Positions 17,228 through 25,678 are shown, counted from the stretch's first letter. The stretch: DNA of 33,992 nucleotides from an uncultured Ruminococcus sp. (GCA_946494335.1 CAMMBV010000040.1:1-33992); one strand, 5' to 3'. The notes: generated by a model not told the origin, from the sequence alone. Program-made: numbers and translations.

Positions 17228-18186
17228 CCCTCCCGTCTGATCTGGCGTGTATTTCTCATTGTTTTTATTCCGTTGAATATCAGTGCAAAAATCAGAATCA
17301 CTCCGATGGCCAGCTGCTGATAATAGGAATTTACGTTATTGATATTCAGACCGTTTTTTATCACCGCAATCAGTACCGAGGCGATCAGCGTACCGGTCAG
17401 ATTTCCTTTTCCTCCTGTGATGACGGTTCCCCCAAGTATTACCGTCGTCATCACATCCAGGGCAAAATCTTCACCGATGGTGGCCTTGCCGAACATCACC
17501 TGAGCGGTTTTGATCAGACTGGAAAAAACTGCCGTCACCGCCGTCAGGATGAAAGCGGCCGTTATCATTCGCTGTGTACGGATGCCTGAGATTCTGGATG
17601 CGTCCGCGTTGGAACCCACACTTCTGATTTTCATTCCAAATTCCGTCTTGTAATACAGAAAATAGGAAACGGCATAGACAAGGGCTGTCAGTATTATGGG
17701 AAAGGGAATCCCAAGGATCGTTCCCGATGAGATAAACTTTATGGCATTTACTGAATACAGCGGCACATCCGCCCCATCCGCCATCAGTACGGCGATTCCC
17801 CGGATCAGGATCATGGAGACCAGCGTGGCCGCAAAAGCCTGTATCCCCAGCTTCGTCACAATCAGACCGTTTAAGATTCCCACTGCCGCCGCGATGGCAA
17901 AGGCCGCCAGTATGGCCGGAAAGACGCCCGCCGTGGTGGCCACCTTCGCCACCACCACGCTGATCAGCGCCAGCACTGACCCTATGGACATATCAAAAAC
18001 TCCGGCCGTGTAGGCAAAGGTCATTCCGGCTGCGGCAATGGCCGTCAGGGAAACCTGCACCAGAATATTTTTGATATTGAAAACCGTCATCATATTGGGC
18101 TGTAAAATCGTAAAAACAATAAACAGAACTACAACCACACCGGCAAGACTGATATTTTCACTCTGTCTGGATAATTTCTGCTTCAT
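17224..18186 (-). CDS. Sugar ABC transporter permease, RbsC-like (first)
   Basis: Integral membrane subunit, about 320 residues, multiple hydrophobic helices. The family signature AGVFDMSIGSVLALIS and coupling segment FGMKIRSVGSNADASRISG match RbsC-type permeases; GGKGNLTGTLIASVLIA lies near the C-terminus. The ATG at 18184-18186 gives the normal N-terminus (MKQKLSRQSE before the first helix); an alternative ATG at 18214-18216 lies inside the ATPase gene. It starts 7 bases after the ATPase stop and overlaps the next permease by 4 bases. It is clearly diverged from that permease, so the pair is not a recent duplication. Confidence 0.92.
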   Translation of the reverse strand: MKQKLSRQSENISLAGVVVVLFIVFTILQPNMMTVFNIKNILVQVSLTAIAAAGMTFAYTAGVFDMSIGSVLALISVVVAKVATTAGVFPAILAAFAIAAAVGILNGLIVTKLGIQAFAATLVSMILIRGIAVLMADGADVPLYSVNAIKFISSGTILGIPFPIILTALVYAVSYFLYYKTEFGMKIRSVGSNADASRISGIRTQRMITAAFILTAVTAVFSSLIKTAQVMFGKATIGEDFALDVMTTVILGGTVITGGKGNLTGTLIASVLIAVIKNGLNINNVNSYYQQLAIGVILIFALIFNGIKTMRNTRQIRREG

Positions 18187-18193
18187 TTGTAAA

Positions 18194-19693
18194 TCAGGCC
18201 CCCTTCCCCGCCGCATACGTCAGTATTTTTTCTTTATTGAATTCTTCCTTTGTCAGACTTCCGGTTATCCTGCCGTCACAGAACACCACGGCCCTGTCAC
18301 AGACACGGATAAGCTCGTTCATATCGGAAAATACGGCAATGATCCCCATCCCGTCTCTGGCCAGCTGGTATAAAAGGCTGTAGATCTCCTCCCTTGCTCC
18401 CACATCGATTCCTCTGGTGGGCTCCAGCATGATAAAGATTTTATTGTCCAGCAGAAGATCTCGCCCCAGCAGAACCTTCTGCTGATTTCCCCCGCTTAAA
18501 TAGGAAATTTTCTGTTCCGGCCGTGCATATTTGATATTCATGAATTCCGTCATTTTCTTCAGCTGTCCGGCCTCCTGGGAGGGACTGATATAAAAGCCCC
18601 ATTTCTTTTTCATATGCCGTATAGACATGATGGTGATGTTTTCTTCCACTGACATCCGCGGGAAAATGCCTGCGTCCTTTCTGTCGTCAGTCAGAAAACA
18701 GATACCCTGTTCGATGGCTTCCCCGGAATTTTTAAAGCGAACCTCTTTCCCTTCCAGGAAAACCTTCCCGCTGTCATAGCCGAACAGACCGTATATGGCC
18801 GATAAAACCTCTTCTCTTCCGCACCCCATCAGTCCTGCCATTCCCAGAATTTCTCCTTTATGAAGTTCAAAGGACACGGATTCAAATACATTCTTCAGCG
18901 TCAGATCTTCCACCTTCAAAAGCACATCCTCGGAGGCATAAACCGGGCGATCCGTATCCTGAACCACATCATGTCCCACCATCAGACGAATTACTTCCGC
19001 CTCTGTCAGCTCGGCTGCGGGTCTTGTGTCCACGTATTCCCCATTTCGAAGTACGGTGACGGTGTCCGCCATATCAAACACTTCCTTCAGACGGTGAGAA
19101 ATGTAGATGATCGTTTTACCCTCTTTTTTCAGCATTCCTACAATTTCTTCCAGTCTGCGCACCTCTTCTTCATTCAGGGCGGCTGTCGGTTCGTCCATGA
19201 TAATAATTTCAGCATTCAAAGAAAGAGCTTTGGCGATCTCCACCATCTGTTTTTCCGATACAGACAGGTTTTTTACAAATTCATCCGGGTCTACGTGAAT
19301 TTCCAGCATGTCCAGAATCTTCCTGGCATTGTCGCTGCGCTTCTTTTTTTCCACAATACCCAGGAAGGTTTTTTTCGGCACATCGGATATAAAAATATTT
19401 TCTGCCACCGTCAGCTCGGGAACCAGATTGAATTCCTGATAGATGACACTGATACCGCAGCCGGCGGAATCCTGTACGCTGCGGATATTCCGTTCTTTCC
19501 CGTCAATGATGATGCTTCCCCCGTCAGCCTGGTAAACACCGCCCAGGATTTTCATCAGTGTACTCTTTCCCGCGCCGTTTTCTCCCATGACGGCATGTAC
19601 ACTTCCCCTGGCAATATCAAAACTGACATTTTTTAATGCGTAAACCCCATAAAACTTTTTGGATATATCACGTATCTGTATGTAATTGCCCAC
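18194..19693 (-). CDS. Sugar ABC transporter ATP-binding protein, RbsA-like, two ABC domains
   Basis: Energising subunit of the sugar importer, 499 residues with tandem ABC domains. The N-terminal domain has Walker A GENGAGKST, signature LSVSEKQ and Walker B IIIMDEPTAAL. The C-terminal domain has the degenerate P-loop region GLMGCGREEVLSA typical of RbsA/MglA, a good LSGGNQQK signature and IFIMLEPTRGIDVGA. The start is GTG (19691-19693) with GGAGG 7 bases upstream. It is the first gene of the operon, behind a strong promoter (19778-19805). The whole set (ATPase, two permeases, binding protein) is a complete carbohydrate-uptake type 2 (CUT2) importer. Confidence 0.96.
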   Translation of the reverse strand: MGNYIQIRDISKKFYGVYALKNVSFDIARGSVHAVMGENGAGKSTLMKILGGVYQADGGSIIIDGKERNIRSVQDSAGCGISVIYQEFNLVPELTVAENIFISDVPKKTFLGIVEKKKRSDNARKILDMLEIHVDPDEFVKNLSVSEKQMVEIAKALSLNAEIIIMDEPTAALNEEEVRRLEEIVGMLKKEGKTIIYISHRLKEVFDMADTVTVLRNGEYVDTRPAAELTEAEVIRLMVGHDVVQDTDRPVYASEDVLLKVEDLTLKNVFESVSFELHKGEILGMAGLMGCGREEVLSAIYGLFGYDSGKVFLEGKEVRFKNSGEAIEQGICFLTDDRKDAGIFPRMSVEENITIMSIRHMKKKWGFYISPSQEAGQLKKMTEFMNIKYARPEQKISYLSGGNQQKVLLGRDLLLDNKIFIMLEPTRGIDVGAREEIYSLLYQLARDGMGIIAVFSDMNELIRVCDRAVVFCDGRITGSLTKEEFNKEKILTYAAGKGA

Positions 19694-19777
19694 TCTCTTT
19701 CCTCCTTTGTTTTATGTTTTTTAATTTATTGTTTTATATTTTTATATTTATTTTTACTTAATTTTACTTTATATCTA

Positions 19778-19805
19778 ATTTTACTGAGATTTTCTCGGAA
19801 GTCAA
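19778..19805 (-). promoter_or_regulatory. Promoter of the sugar ABC operon with an internal palindrome
   Basis: TTGACT (-35, 19800-19805), 16-bp spacer, TAAAAT (-10, 19778-19783) on the minus strand. The spacer holds an inverted repeat GAGAtttTCTC (19786-19796) that a repressor could bind. A long AT-rich leader of about 80 bases follows before the GTG start. Confidence 0.7.
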
Positions 19806-19828
19806 TAGATTTTTAAGCATTTTTCACA

Positions 19829-19842
19829 TTTAAACGTTTTAT
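19829..19842. promoter_or_regulatory. Predicted LacI-family operator upstream of the sugar operon
   Basis: TAAACGTTTT at 19831-19840, with the perfect palindrome AAACGTTT, lies about 25 bases upstream of the -35 box. The identical 10-base word overlaps the -10 of the lacI gene at the other end of the locus (13286-13295). Identity of the word and the LacI-type CG centre suggest a shared regulator; its upstream position here could mean looping with the promoter palindrome, or activation. Confidence 0.55.
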
Positions 19843-19911
19843 ATAATTTTGAATTTTATTTTTGTTCATTTTTACCTTTTTATAAAACTCAATTTAAAAA
19901 GCAAAACGGAC

Positions 19912-19961
19912 ACAACAAAAAGAAGGCGTCCCTCGAGCTGTTTACACTCAAGGAACACCCT
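19912..19961 (-). terminator. Terminator after the DUF1540 gene
   Basis: On the minus strand a 15-bp stem (AGGGTGTTCCTTGAG / CTCGAGGGACGCCTT, several G-U pairs, 19923-19961) is followed by CTTTTTGTTG. It starts about 18 bases after the DUF1540 stop codon and ends the thrS-DUF1540 transcript. Confidence 0.85.
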
Positions 19962-19979
19962 CCTTACTCATTCCTGTTT

Positions 19980-20303
19980 TCAGTTCTTACAGCAGAAGCT
20001 TCCGCACTCTGTCTGCGTGCACTCGCAGGCGTTGCTTCCTTCAATGCCGATCTGACTTGCCGTACATGCCTCATCCCGGTTATATTTACAGGTACAGGCT
20101 TCGCAGCAGATATCGATGGTAGAACATCCGCAGCCGTCTACAGCGCTGTTAGTGACGGAGCCTTTGCCTCTTTCCACAAAGCTGGCACAGAATGTATCGT
20201 CGGAATGACGTGCGTCTTCTCCTCCAACTTTGATGTCTCCTTTGGAGCAAAGCTCATCTTTGTTGTAAATGCATGTCGTCGCTGCACAGGTTAATGCTGG
20301 CAT
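19980..20303 (-). CDS. Cysteine-rich protein with two DUF1540 repeats
   Basis: Small protein of 107 residues with 16 cysteines. It contains two copies of the DUF1540 pattern: CIYNKDELCSKGDIKVGG (about 11-28) with a following TFCASF, and CKYNRDEACTASQIGIEG (about 72-89) with a following TECGSFC. A linker with CGC and CC pairs joins them. The spacing suggests metal binding (zinc or iron) or disulphides; there is no signal peptide. The function of DUF1540 is not established. AGGAGG is 9 bases before the ATG but lies inside a hairpin (20306-20338). The gene starts 45 bases after thrS without a visible promoter, so it is probably on the thrS transcript. Confidence 0.92.
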   Translation of the reverse strand: MPALTCAATTCIYNKDELCSKGDIKVGGEDARHSDDTFCASFVERGKGSVTNSAVDGCGCSTIDICCEACTCKYNRDEACTASQIGIEGSNACECTQTECGSFCCKN

Positions 20304-20305
20304 AA

Positions 20306-20338
20306 CATACTACCTCCTTTTCATTTTGGAGTAGTATG
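20306..20338 (-). promoter_or_regulatory. Hairpin sequestering the DUF1540 ribosome binding site
   Basis: On the minus strand CATACTACTCC pairs with GGAGGTAGTATG across a 10-base A-rich loop, with a single bulge. The 3' arm is the ribosome binding site of the DUF1540 gene itself. No T-tract follows, so it is not a terminator. Such a structure would lower translation unless opened. Confidence 0.6.
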
Positions 20339-20348
20339 TGCAGTCTTC

Positions 20349-22316
20349 TTATTTTTTATCCCCGTCATTTTCAACTTCGATTTTACGAATTTCTTTTGTG
20401 CGAATCTCACGGCAGATATCATCGATAAAGGTATCCAGTGATTTCTGCCCTTCATCTCCCAGATAACGGCTGCGCACGGAAACCTTTTTCTCTTCTTCTT
20501 CCTTGGCACCTACCACCAGCATGTACGGAACCTTTGCCATACGGGCTTCCCGGATCTTATAACCGATTTTCTCGCTTCTGTTGTCCATGGAGCAGCGGAC
20601 GCCGTTTTCCTTTAATTTTGCTTCTACTGCTGCTGCATAATCCTGGTACTTTTCGGAAATGGGCAGTACGCGCACCTGTTCCGGGCAGAGCCATGTGGGG
20701 AACAGTCCGGCATATTTTTCAATCAGCCATGCCAGCGTACGTTCATAGCATCCCATGGAGGTACGATGAATGATATAGGGCCTTTTTTTCTCCCCGTCTC
20801 TGTCGATATAAGTCATATCGAAACGCTCCGCCAGAAACATATCAAGCTGAATGGTAATCATGGTGTCTTCTTTGCCGTATACGTTTCTGGCCTGAATGTC
20901 AAGTTTGGGCCCGTAGAAGGCGGCTTCTCCTTCTTCTTCCGTATAATCCAGACCGATATCGTCCAGGATGCGGCGCATGGTATCCTGCACTTCATTCCAC
21001 ATCTTCTCCGTACCCAGGTATTTCTCCTGGTTGTTGGGATCCCACAGGGACAGCCGGTAGGTCACATCATCCTGCAGCCCCAGTGTGGTCATGCAGTATT
21101 TTGCCAGATCCACACATCCTTTGAATTCCTCTTCCACCTGGTCCGGCCGCAGAATCAGATGACCCTCGGAAATGGTAAACTGACGGACACGGGTCAGGCC
21201 GTGCATCTCTCCGGAATCTTCGTTTCGAAACAGAGTAGAGGTTTCTCCGTACCGCAGCGGCAGTTCCCGGTAGCTGTGCTGGGAAGCCTTATACACATAA
21301 TACTGGAATGGGCAGGTCATGGGACGCAGTGCAAAAACCTCATCGTCCTTTTCTTCATCCCCCAGGACAAACATTCCCTCTTTGTAATGATTCCAGTGAT
21401 CCGAAATGACATACAGATCCTTTTTGGCCATCAGCGGTGTTTTTGTCCGGATATAGCCCCGTTTTTCCTCTTCGTCTTCAATCCAGCGCTGCAACGTCTG
21501 AATCATGGTCACACCTTTTGGCATAATCAACGGAAGTCCCTGACCGACTACGTCCACGGTAGTAAACAGTTCCATTTCCCTTCCCAGTTTATTGTGATCT
21601 CTTTTTTTTGCCTCTTCCAGACGTTCCAAATGAGCTTTCAGCTCATCCTTTTTTGCATAGGCCGTACCGTAAATACGGGTCAGCATCTTGTTTTTCTCAC
21701 TGCCTCTCCAGTAAGCGCCGGAGGAAGAAATCAGCTTAAAGGCTTTGATTCCCTTCGTTGACATCAAATGAGGACCTGCGCAAAGATCCACGAAATCGCC
21801 CTGGGAATAAAAGGAAATCTCTTCTCCCTCCGGCAGATCTTCGATCAGTTCCACTTTATAAGGCTCATCTTTCTCTTTCATAAAAGCGATGGCTTCTTCT
21901 CTGGGGAGGGTATACCTCTCAATTTTTGCGCCTTCTTTTATGATCTTTTTCATTTCTTTTTCGATCTCGTCCAGATCTTCTCTGGTAAAGGACTGACAGT
22001 CAAAATCATAGTAAAATCCCGTATCAATGGATGGACCGATGGCCAGCTTTGCCTCCGGGTACAGACGCTTTACCGCCTCCGCCAGCACATGGGATGTGGT
22101 GTGGCGCAAAGCCGCCAGACCTTCTTTGTCATTGGCTGTCAATATATTTACTTCACTGTCCTGATCCACTACGGTACGCAGATCTGTCACCTGTCCGTTT
22201 ACTTCGCCGGCTGTGGCCGCTCTTGCCAGGCCTTCGCTGATGTCCGCAGCGATCTCATACACGGACATGGGGTTTTGATACTCTTTTACTGAACCGTCTT
22301 TTAATGTAACATTCAT
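20349..22316 (-). CDS. thrS: Threonine--tRNA ligase
   Basis: Class II synthetase charging tRNA-Thr, 655 residues, full bacterial architecture: TGS domain (about 1-62), editing domain with His72 and His76 (HTTSH) and Cys179/His183 (CAGPH), catalytic core with zinc-ligand Cys in RPMTCPFQYY, and a C-terminal anticodon-binding domain (VRVLPISEKYQDYA onward). The ATG is preceded by AAGGAGAAGG. A long T-box leader (22320-22671) with terminator and antiterminator elements precedes it, so expression should rise when tRNA-Thr is uncharged. It is followed by the DUF1540 gene. Confidence 0.98.
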   Translation of the reverse strand: MNVTLKDGSVKEYQNPMSVYEIAADISEGLARAATAGEVNGQVTDLRTVVDQDSEVNILTANDKEGLAALRHTTSHVLAEAVKRLYPEAKLAIGPSIDTGFYYDFDCQSFTREDLDEIEKEMKKIIKEGAKIERYTLPREEAIAFMKEKDEPYKVELIEDLPEGEEISFYSQGDFVDLCAGPHLMSTKGIKAFKLISSSGAYWRGSEKNKMLTRIYGTAYAKKDELKAHLERLEEAKKRDHNKLGREMELFTTVDVVGQGLPLIMPKGVTMIQTLQRWIEDEEEKRGYIRTKTPLMAKKDLYVISDHWNHYKEGMFVLGDEEKDDEVFALRPMTCPFQYYVYKASQHSYRELPLRYGETSTLFRNEDSGEMHGLTRVRQFTISEGHLILRPDQVEEEFKGCVDLAKYCMTTLGLQDDVTYRLSLWDPNNQEKYLGTEKMWNEVQDTMRRILDDIGLDYTEEEGEAAFYGPKLDIQARNVYGKEDTMITIQLDMFLAERFDMTYIDRDGEKKRPYIIHRTSMGCYERTLAWLIEKYAGLFPTWLCPEQVRVLPISEKYQDYAAAVEAKLKENGVRCSMDNRSEKIGYKIREARMAKVPYMLVVGAKEEEEKKVSVRSRYLGDEGQKSLDTFIDDICREIRTKEIRKIEVENDGDKK

Positions 22317-22319
22317 GTT

Positions 22320-22671
22320 CCTTCTCCTTTTCCTGTTTTATCACCGAGAGCAATTCCAGACAGGCCTTTTATCGCGGCAAATGTCTGCTCGTGCAGGCAC
22401 GGCAGCCGCCCTCCGGGCGTATCGCACAAAAAAGCCGTCCCGTCTGCTCTCGCAGACAGGGACGACTATACGCGCGGTTCCACCCTGATTGTTCCGGCAA
22501 TGGCCGAAACCACTTCATTTGATGATAACGGAATCACCGGGCCGGATTGGGGCCACTCAGAGGTAGTTTTCAAATGCTTCCCCTGAAGATGCTTCCAGCA
22601 AATGCATCTCTCTCTGGCAGGTTTCCCATTTTACTCGTCTCGTCAACGTGTTGTTTTTTAACTTATCTGTA
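22320..22671 (-). promoter_or_regulatory. T-box riboswitch leader of thrS
   Basis: On the minus strand the canonical T-box sequence AGGGTGGAACCGCG lies at 22473-22486, which pairs with the tRNA acceptor end. It is followed by a strong terminator (22428-22466). The Stem I region spans about 22545-22665; the specifier lies near AAAACTACCTCTGAG (about 22555-22570), where both ACU and ACC are Thr codons, so threonine specificity is consistent but the exact triplet is not fixed. About 100 further bases with extra hairpins separate the terminator from thrS. Confidence 0.93.
22428..22466 (-). terminator. Regulated terminator of the thrS T-box
   Basis: On the minus strand GTCGTCCCTGTCTGC pairs with GCAGACGGGACGGC (one bulge), closed by a GAGA loop and followed by TTTTTT (22428-22433). 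Its 5' arm lies just downstream of the T-box sequence, which forms the competing antiterminator. Confidence 0.9.
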
Positions 22672-22700
22672 ATCCTACATGATTTCCCGTTGTTTGTCAA
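22672..22700 (-). promoter_or_regulatory. thrS promoter
   Basis: TTGACA (-35, 22695-22700), 17-bp spacer, TAGGAT (-10, 22672-22677) on the minus strand, about 190 bases upstream of the T-box sequence. It starts 10 bases after the end of the permease gene, with no terminator between. Confidence 0.8.
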
Positions 22701-22710
22701 TCCTGAATCT

Positions 22711-24801
22711 TTACCGGTTCTGGAAAGCGTCCAGCACGCACTGTGGAATTTCTCCCAATGCAAAGCTGTAACTGAGCTCCATGTAATTGCTCTTTTCTCC
22801 TTCTTTGCTGTTTACCACCACAGTGACCATATAATCCTGCTCCACCTCAAAGTAGGGAGCGTCGCTTACCACCGCTTTTTCCAGAATCTCTTTTATATCT
22901 TCCGGATCTTCAAAGACAACGTTGAGATCTTCGTAAACTTCGCCGTTCTCCTGGTAACCTGCCATGTTATAATTATGCACGGTTATCTGCGTTACATCTT
23001 TTATATCCGGTACTTTTTTCATGGGATATCCCAGTTCTTCCAGAAGTCCCAGCGTTTGGTCAAAGCTTTCGTAAACTGTGACGGAGCTGTTTTCTTCTCC
23101 TTTTTCTTCCCCGAACCACAGACCGCCGCATATTTTATCGATCTGCAGCTCTTCTCCGGAAGCCTCCAAAAGCTCCTGCTGATAAGCAGCAAGCAGTTTC
23201 TCAATATTCTCCGGCGAAAGATTAATCTTTCCACTGTGACCGGCATCGAACATGTTCACATAGTCAAATGTTACGGAATCGGTATCCATCCCCAGAATGG
23301 TATTCTGCCCTTTTTTAAATTCGTCCGTATCATAGAGTGCAGGCAGACACTGCCGCATCTGCTCACCTGTCAGAGTATAGCTTCGCGTCTTTTTTGCGCC
23401 GCCCATATAGTATGTCACGACCGCATTCACCGTTGTCGCATCGTCTCCGCCAGACCAGTCGCTGTCCTCGAACAGTCCGTCTTTTTCATTTCGCACACCG
23501 ATCTGAGCCAGACGGTATCCTGCTTCCACCTCTGTCATCCTTCCGTTTTCAAAGGCATACTCGGAAGGATCAATAAACTCTCCATCATAATATCTTCCCG
23601 CTTCCAGATCATTTATATACACGGCAATACTATCCAGGCGGTCTTTTTGGGGCAGACTGGTGTCATATCCAAACCAATCAAAGCAAAAGGCCAGCGCTCC
23701 CAGAAGCGTAACGGCCAGTGAAGCGAAAAACGTCGCTTTATGGGCCAGAACCTGCCGAAACTCGTAAGAATAAATCACCTCGATCAGACAATGAAGCACC
23801 AGCGCGATGAACACAACGCCGAATATCAGCCATCCGGTACTGTTGTCTTCTGCAAGCCCCTCAAAAAGCAGGCCCCCCGCCGCTGAAAACAGAATCATTA
23901 TCATCACCTTTATCACCGGCTTTGTCTTTTCAAAAGCCATGGAACGGCCCGCTGCCTCGGAAGCCCTCTTTCTGTAAAGCATAACCGCCGCAAACAAAAG
24001 CAGGATAATCTCCGCCAGCAAAAGCAGCAGATGCTTCCACTGACCGGCAAAAACCCGCATGCTCTGCAGCTCTTTCCAGGAAAAGGCATTGGTGTGGAAA
24101 GCATACAGATAAAAGGGACTGAACACCTGGACAATCTTTTCCGCCAGGCCGCTCTGGCTTTGATAAAAGGTGTCGAAAAACGCATTACAGTAGCCCAGCG
24201 TCACCTGCCAGAATAAAATCGCGTAGCCCTGTATCACCCCAAGTCCCAGAAGACTTACCAGTATCCGTCCGGTCAGCAATATGGCAATAATTGCTACCTG
24301 ATAAAATAACAGGAAATAGAGAAAATGCAGAATCACGCCGGCCGCCAGGCTCCCCAGCACCGCTGCCGTACATACTGTTTTTATAATGCATACGATCAGA
24401 AACAGTACAAGATTGACAGCGTATGGCAGGGCAAATACCAGAATACCGCTTACGTACTGCACAAAAAACAGTTTTTCCCTTGTAACCGGAAGACTGTGAA
24501 ACAGATCCAGTTTTCTGGAAGAATGCAGGTAGGCATATCCGGTAAATGCCGTCAGTACAGAGCCGCCTATCACGATTATATACATGCCCACATTCGTGGG
24601 ACCTGCAAAATGGGCCAGGTTTTCTATCATCTGTTCCAATGTGATGTATTTACTGCCCAGCTGACTGGCCTGCCCATCTATATACATCATGCCGCTAAGA
24701 GGCAGCGCCGCAAATAAACTCAGAAACAGAAGCGCCGTCACCCATATACGCCGTTTCAGATCACTTTTTACCATACTAAAAAACGAGATGTTTGATGTCA
24801 T
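22711..24801 (-). CDS. ABC transporter permease with large extracytoplasmic C-terminal domain
   Basis: Membrane partner of the ABC ATPase encoded just upstream; 696 residues. The first half (to about 380) has some 8-9 hydrophobic helices of ABC-2 type, including the segment LDLFHSLPVTREKLFFVQYVS found in Firmicutes export permeases. After the last helix (about 350-375) comes a roughly 320-residue soluble, acidic region that should face outside; I recall this arrangement as DUF6449-like but cannot verify it. The gene overlaps the ATPase gene by 26 bases, implying tight coupling. With the GntR regulator it resembles YtrA-type loci that answer cell-wall-active compounds. The transported substrate is unknown. 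Confidence 0.88.
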   Translation of the reverse strand: MTSNISFFSMVKSDLKRRIWVTALLFLSLFAALPLSGMMYIDGQASQLGSKYITLEQMIENLAHFAGPTNVGMYIIVIGGSVLTAFTGYAYLHSSRKLDLFHSLPVTREKLFFVQYVSGILVFALPYAVNLVLFLIVCIIKTVCTAAVLGSLAAGVILHFLYFLLFYQVAIIAILLTGRILVSLLGLGVIQGYAILFWQVTLGYCNAFFDTFYQSQSGLAEKIVQVFSPFYLYAFHTNAFSWKELQSMRVFAGQWKHLLLLLAEIILLLFAAVMLYRKRASEAAGRSMAFEKTKPVIKVMIMILFSAAGGLLFEGLAEDNSTGWLIFGVVFIALVLHCLIEVIYSYEFRQVLAHKATFFASLAVTLLGALAFCFDWFGYDTSLPQKDRLDSIAVYINDLEAGRYYDGEFIDPSEYAFENGRMTEVEAGYRLAQIGVRNEKDGLFEDSDWSGGDDATTVNAVVTYYMGGAKKTRSYTLTGEQMRQCLPALYDTDEFKKGQNTILGMDTDSVTFDYVNMFDAGHSGKINLSPENIEKLLAAYQQELLEASGEELQIDKICGGLWFGEEKGEENSSVTVYESFDQTLGLLEELGYPMKKVPDIKDVTQITVHNYNMAGYQENGEVYEDLNVVFEDPEDIKEILEKAVVSDAPYFEVEQDYMVTVVVNSKEGEKSNYMELSYSFALGEIPQCVLDAFQNR

Positions 24802-25678
24802 AGCCTGCTACCTCCGTTTCACTGATAAATATCTCCTCCAGAGTCAATGGAAGGATCTCACAGAACAGCGGATTCTTCTGTTCCACCCGTTCCATAATCT
24901 CAATCTTGGTCCCCCTGGCTGTGATGGTAAGAAGGGAACCGCTGCGGCTACACTGAAGAATATCCAGTTCCTTCAAAAGCTGTTCCTCCATGGCCGAATC
25001 CGAGATTACACACTGGATTTTCTGAATATTGTGTTTCATCTCCTCCAGATCTTTGGAAAAGAGGATACCGCCTTTATGGAGCAGCCCCACATGGTCGCAA
25101 ATGTCCTCCAGCTCTCTTAAGTTGTGAGAAGCGATCACCGGTGTGAATTCCCTGCCCATAATCTCCGACACAAATATACTTTTCACTGCCTGGCGCATCA
25201 CAGGATCCAGACCGTCAAAGGTCTCATCACAGAGCATATATTTTGTATTTGCGCAGATCCCCAGCAGTACGGATACCTGCCTTTTCATTCCTTTGGAGAA
25301 CGTACTGATTTTCCTTCTGATATCCAGACCAAACCGTTCCATATATTCCTGAAATTTTCTTTTGTCAAAATCAGGATATATCATACTGTAATACTCCATC
25401 ATCTCACGGGACGTGCTGTTGGGAAAAAAGTACTGGTCATCCGGCACGAAAAACAATTTCTGCTTGGCGTCTGTCCTCTCGTAGACCGGAATTCCGTCAA
25501 TCAGAACCTCACCCTCATCCGGACGGAGAATCCCGCTTACGATTCTCAAAAAGGTGCTCTTTCCCGCTCCGTTTGATCCTACCAGCCCGAAAACAGCTCC
25601 TTCCTTTATTTCCGTGCTCATTTCATTCAAAGCTTCAATATCGTCAAATCGTTTTCGGACATTTTTTACTTCTATCAT
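24776..25678 (-). CDS. ABC transporter ATP-binding protein
   Basis: ATPase of the GntR-linked exporter, 300 residues. Walker A is GSNGAGKS (34-41); the signature is FSKGMKRQ instead of LSGGQ, a variation common in YtrB/EcsA-type exporters; Walker B and catalytic Glu are in MLCDETFDGLD; the switch His is in IASHNLRELED. The last 80 residues form a small accessory domain. Its ATG overlaps the TGA of the regulator by four bases, and its own end overlaps the permease gene by 26 bases, so all three proteins are made together. Confidence 0.94.
   Translation of the reverse strand: MIEVKNVRKRFDDIEALNEMSTEIKEGAVFGLVGSNGAGKSTFLRIVSGILRPDEGEVLIDGIPVYERTDAKQKLFFVPDDQYFFPNSTSREMMEYYSMIYPDFDKRKFQEYMERFGLDIRRKISTFSKGMKRQVSVLLGICANTKYMLCDETFDGLDPVMRQAVKSIFVSEIMGREFTPVIASHNLRELEDICDHVGLLHKGGILFSKDLEEMKHNIQKIQCVISDSAMEEQLLKELDILQCSRSGSLLTITARGTKIEIMERVEQKNPLFCEILPLTLEEIFISETEVAGYDIKHLVF

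Noticed and set aside
16379-17320. A 313-residue plus-strand open frame across the permease genes
   Set aside because: It is antisense to a permease with intact RbsC motifs and lacks a ribosome binding site; its His/Gln-rich composition is typical of antisense translation.
20306-20338. Terminator of thrS
   Set aside because: The stem has no T-tract, and its 3' arm is the ribosome binding site of the next gene, so a role in translation is more likely.
20766-21761. A 331-residue plus-strand open frame inside thrS
   Set aside because: It lies opposite the catalytic region of thrS, whose motifs are complete; the Phe-rich product has no recognisable domain.
22648-23721. A 357-residue plus-strand open frame opposite the ABC permease and the T-box leader
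   Set aside because: It is antisense to the permease reading frame, has no start site signal, and overlaps the T-box promoter; it is a shadow frame.
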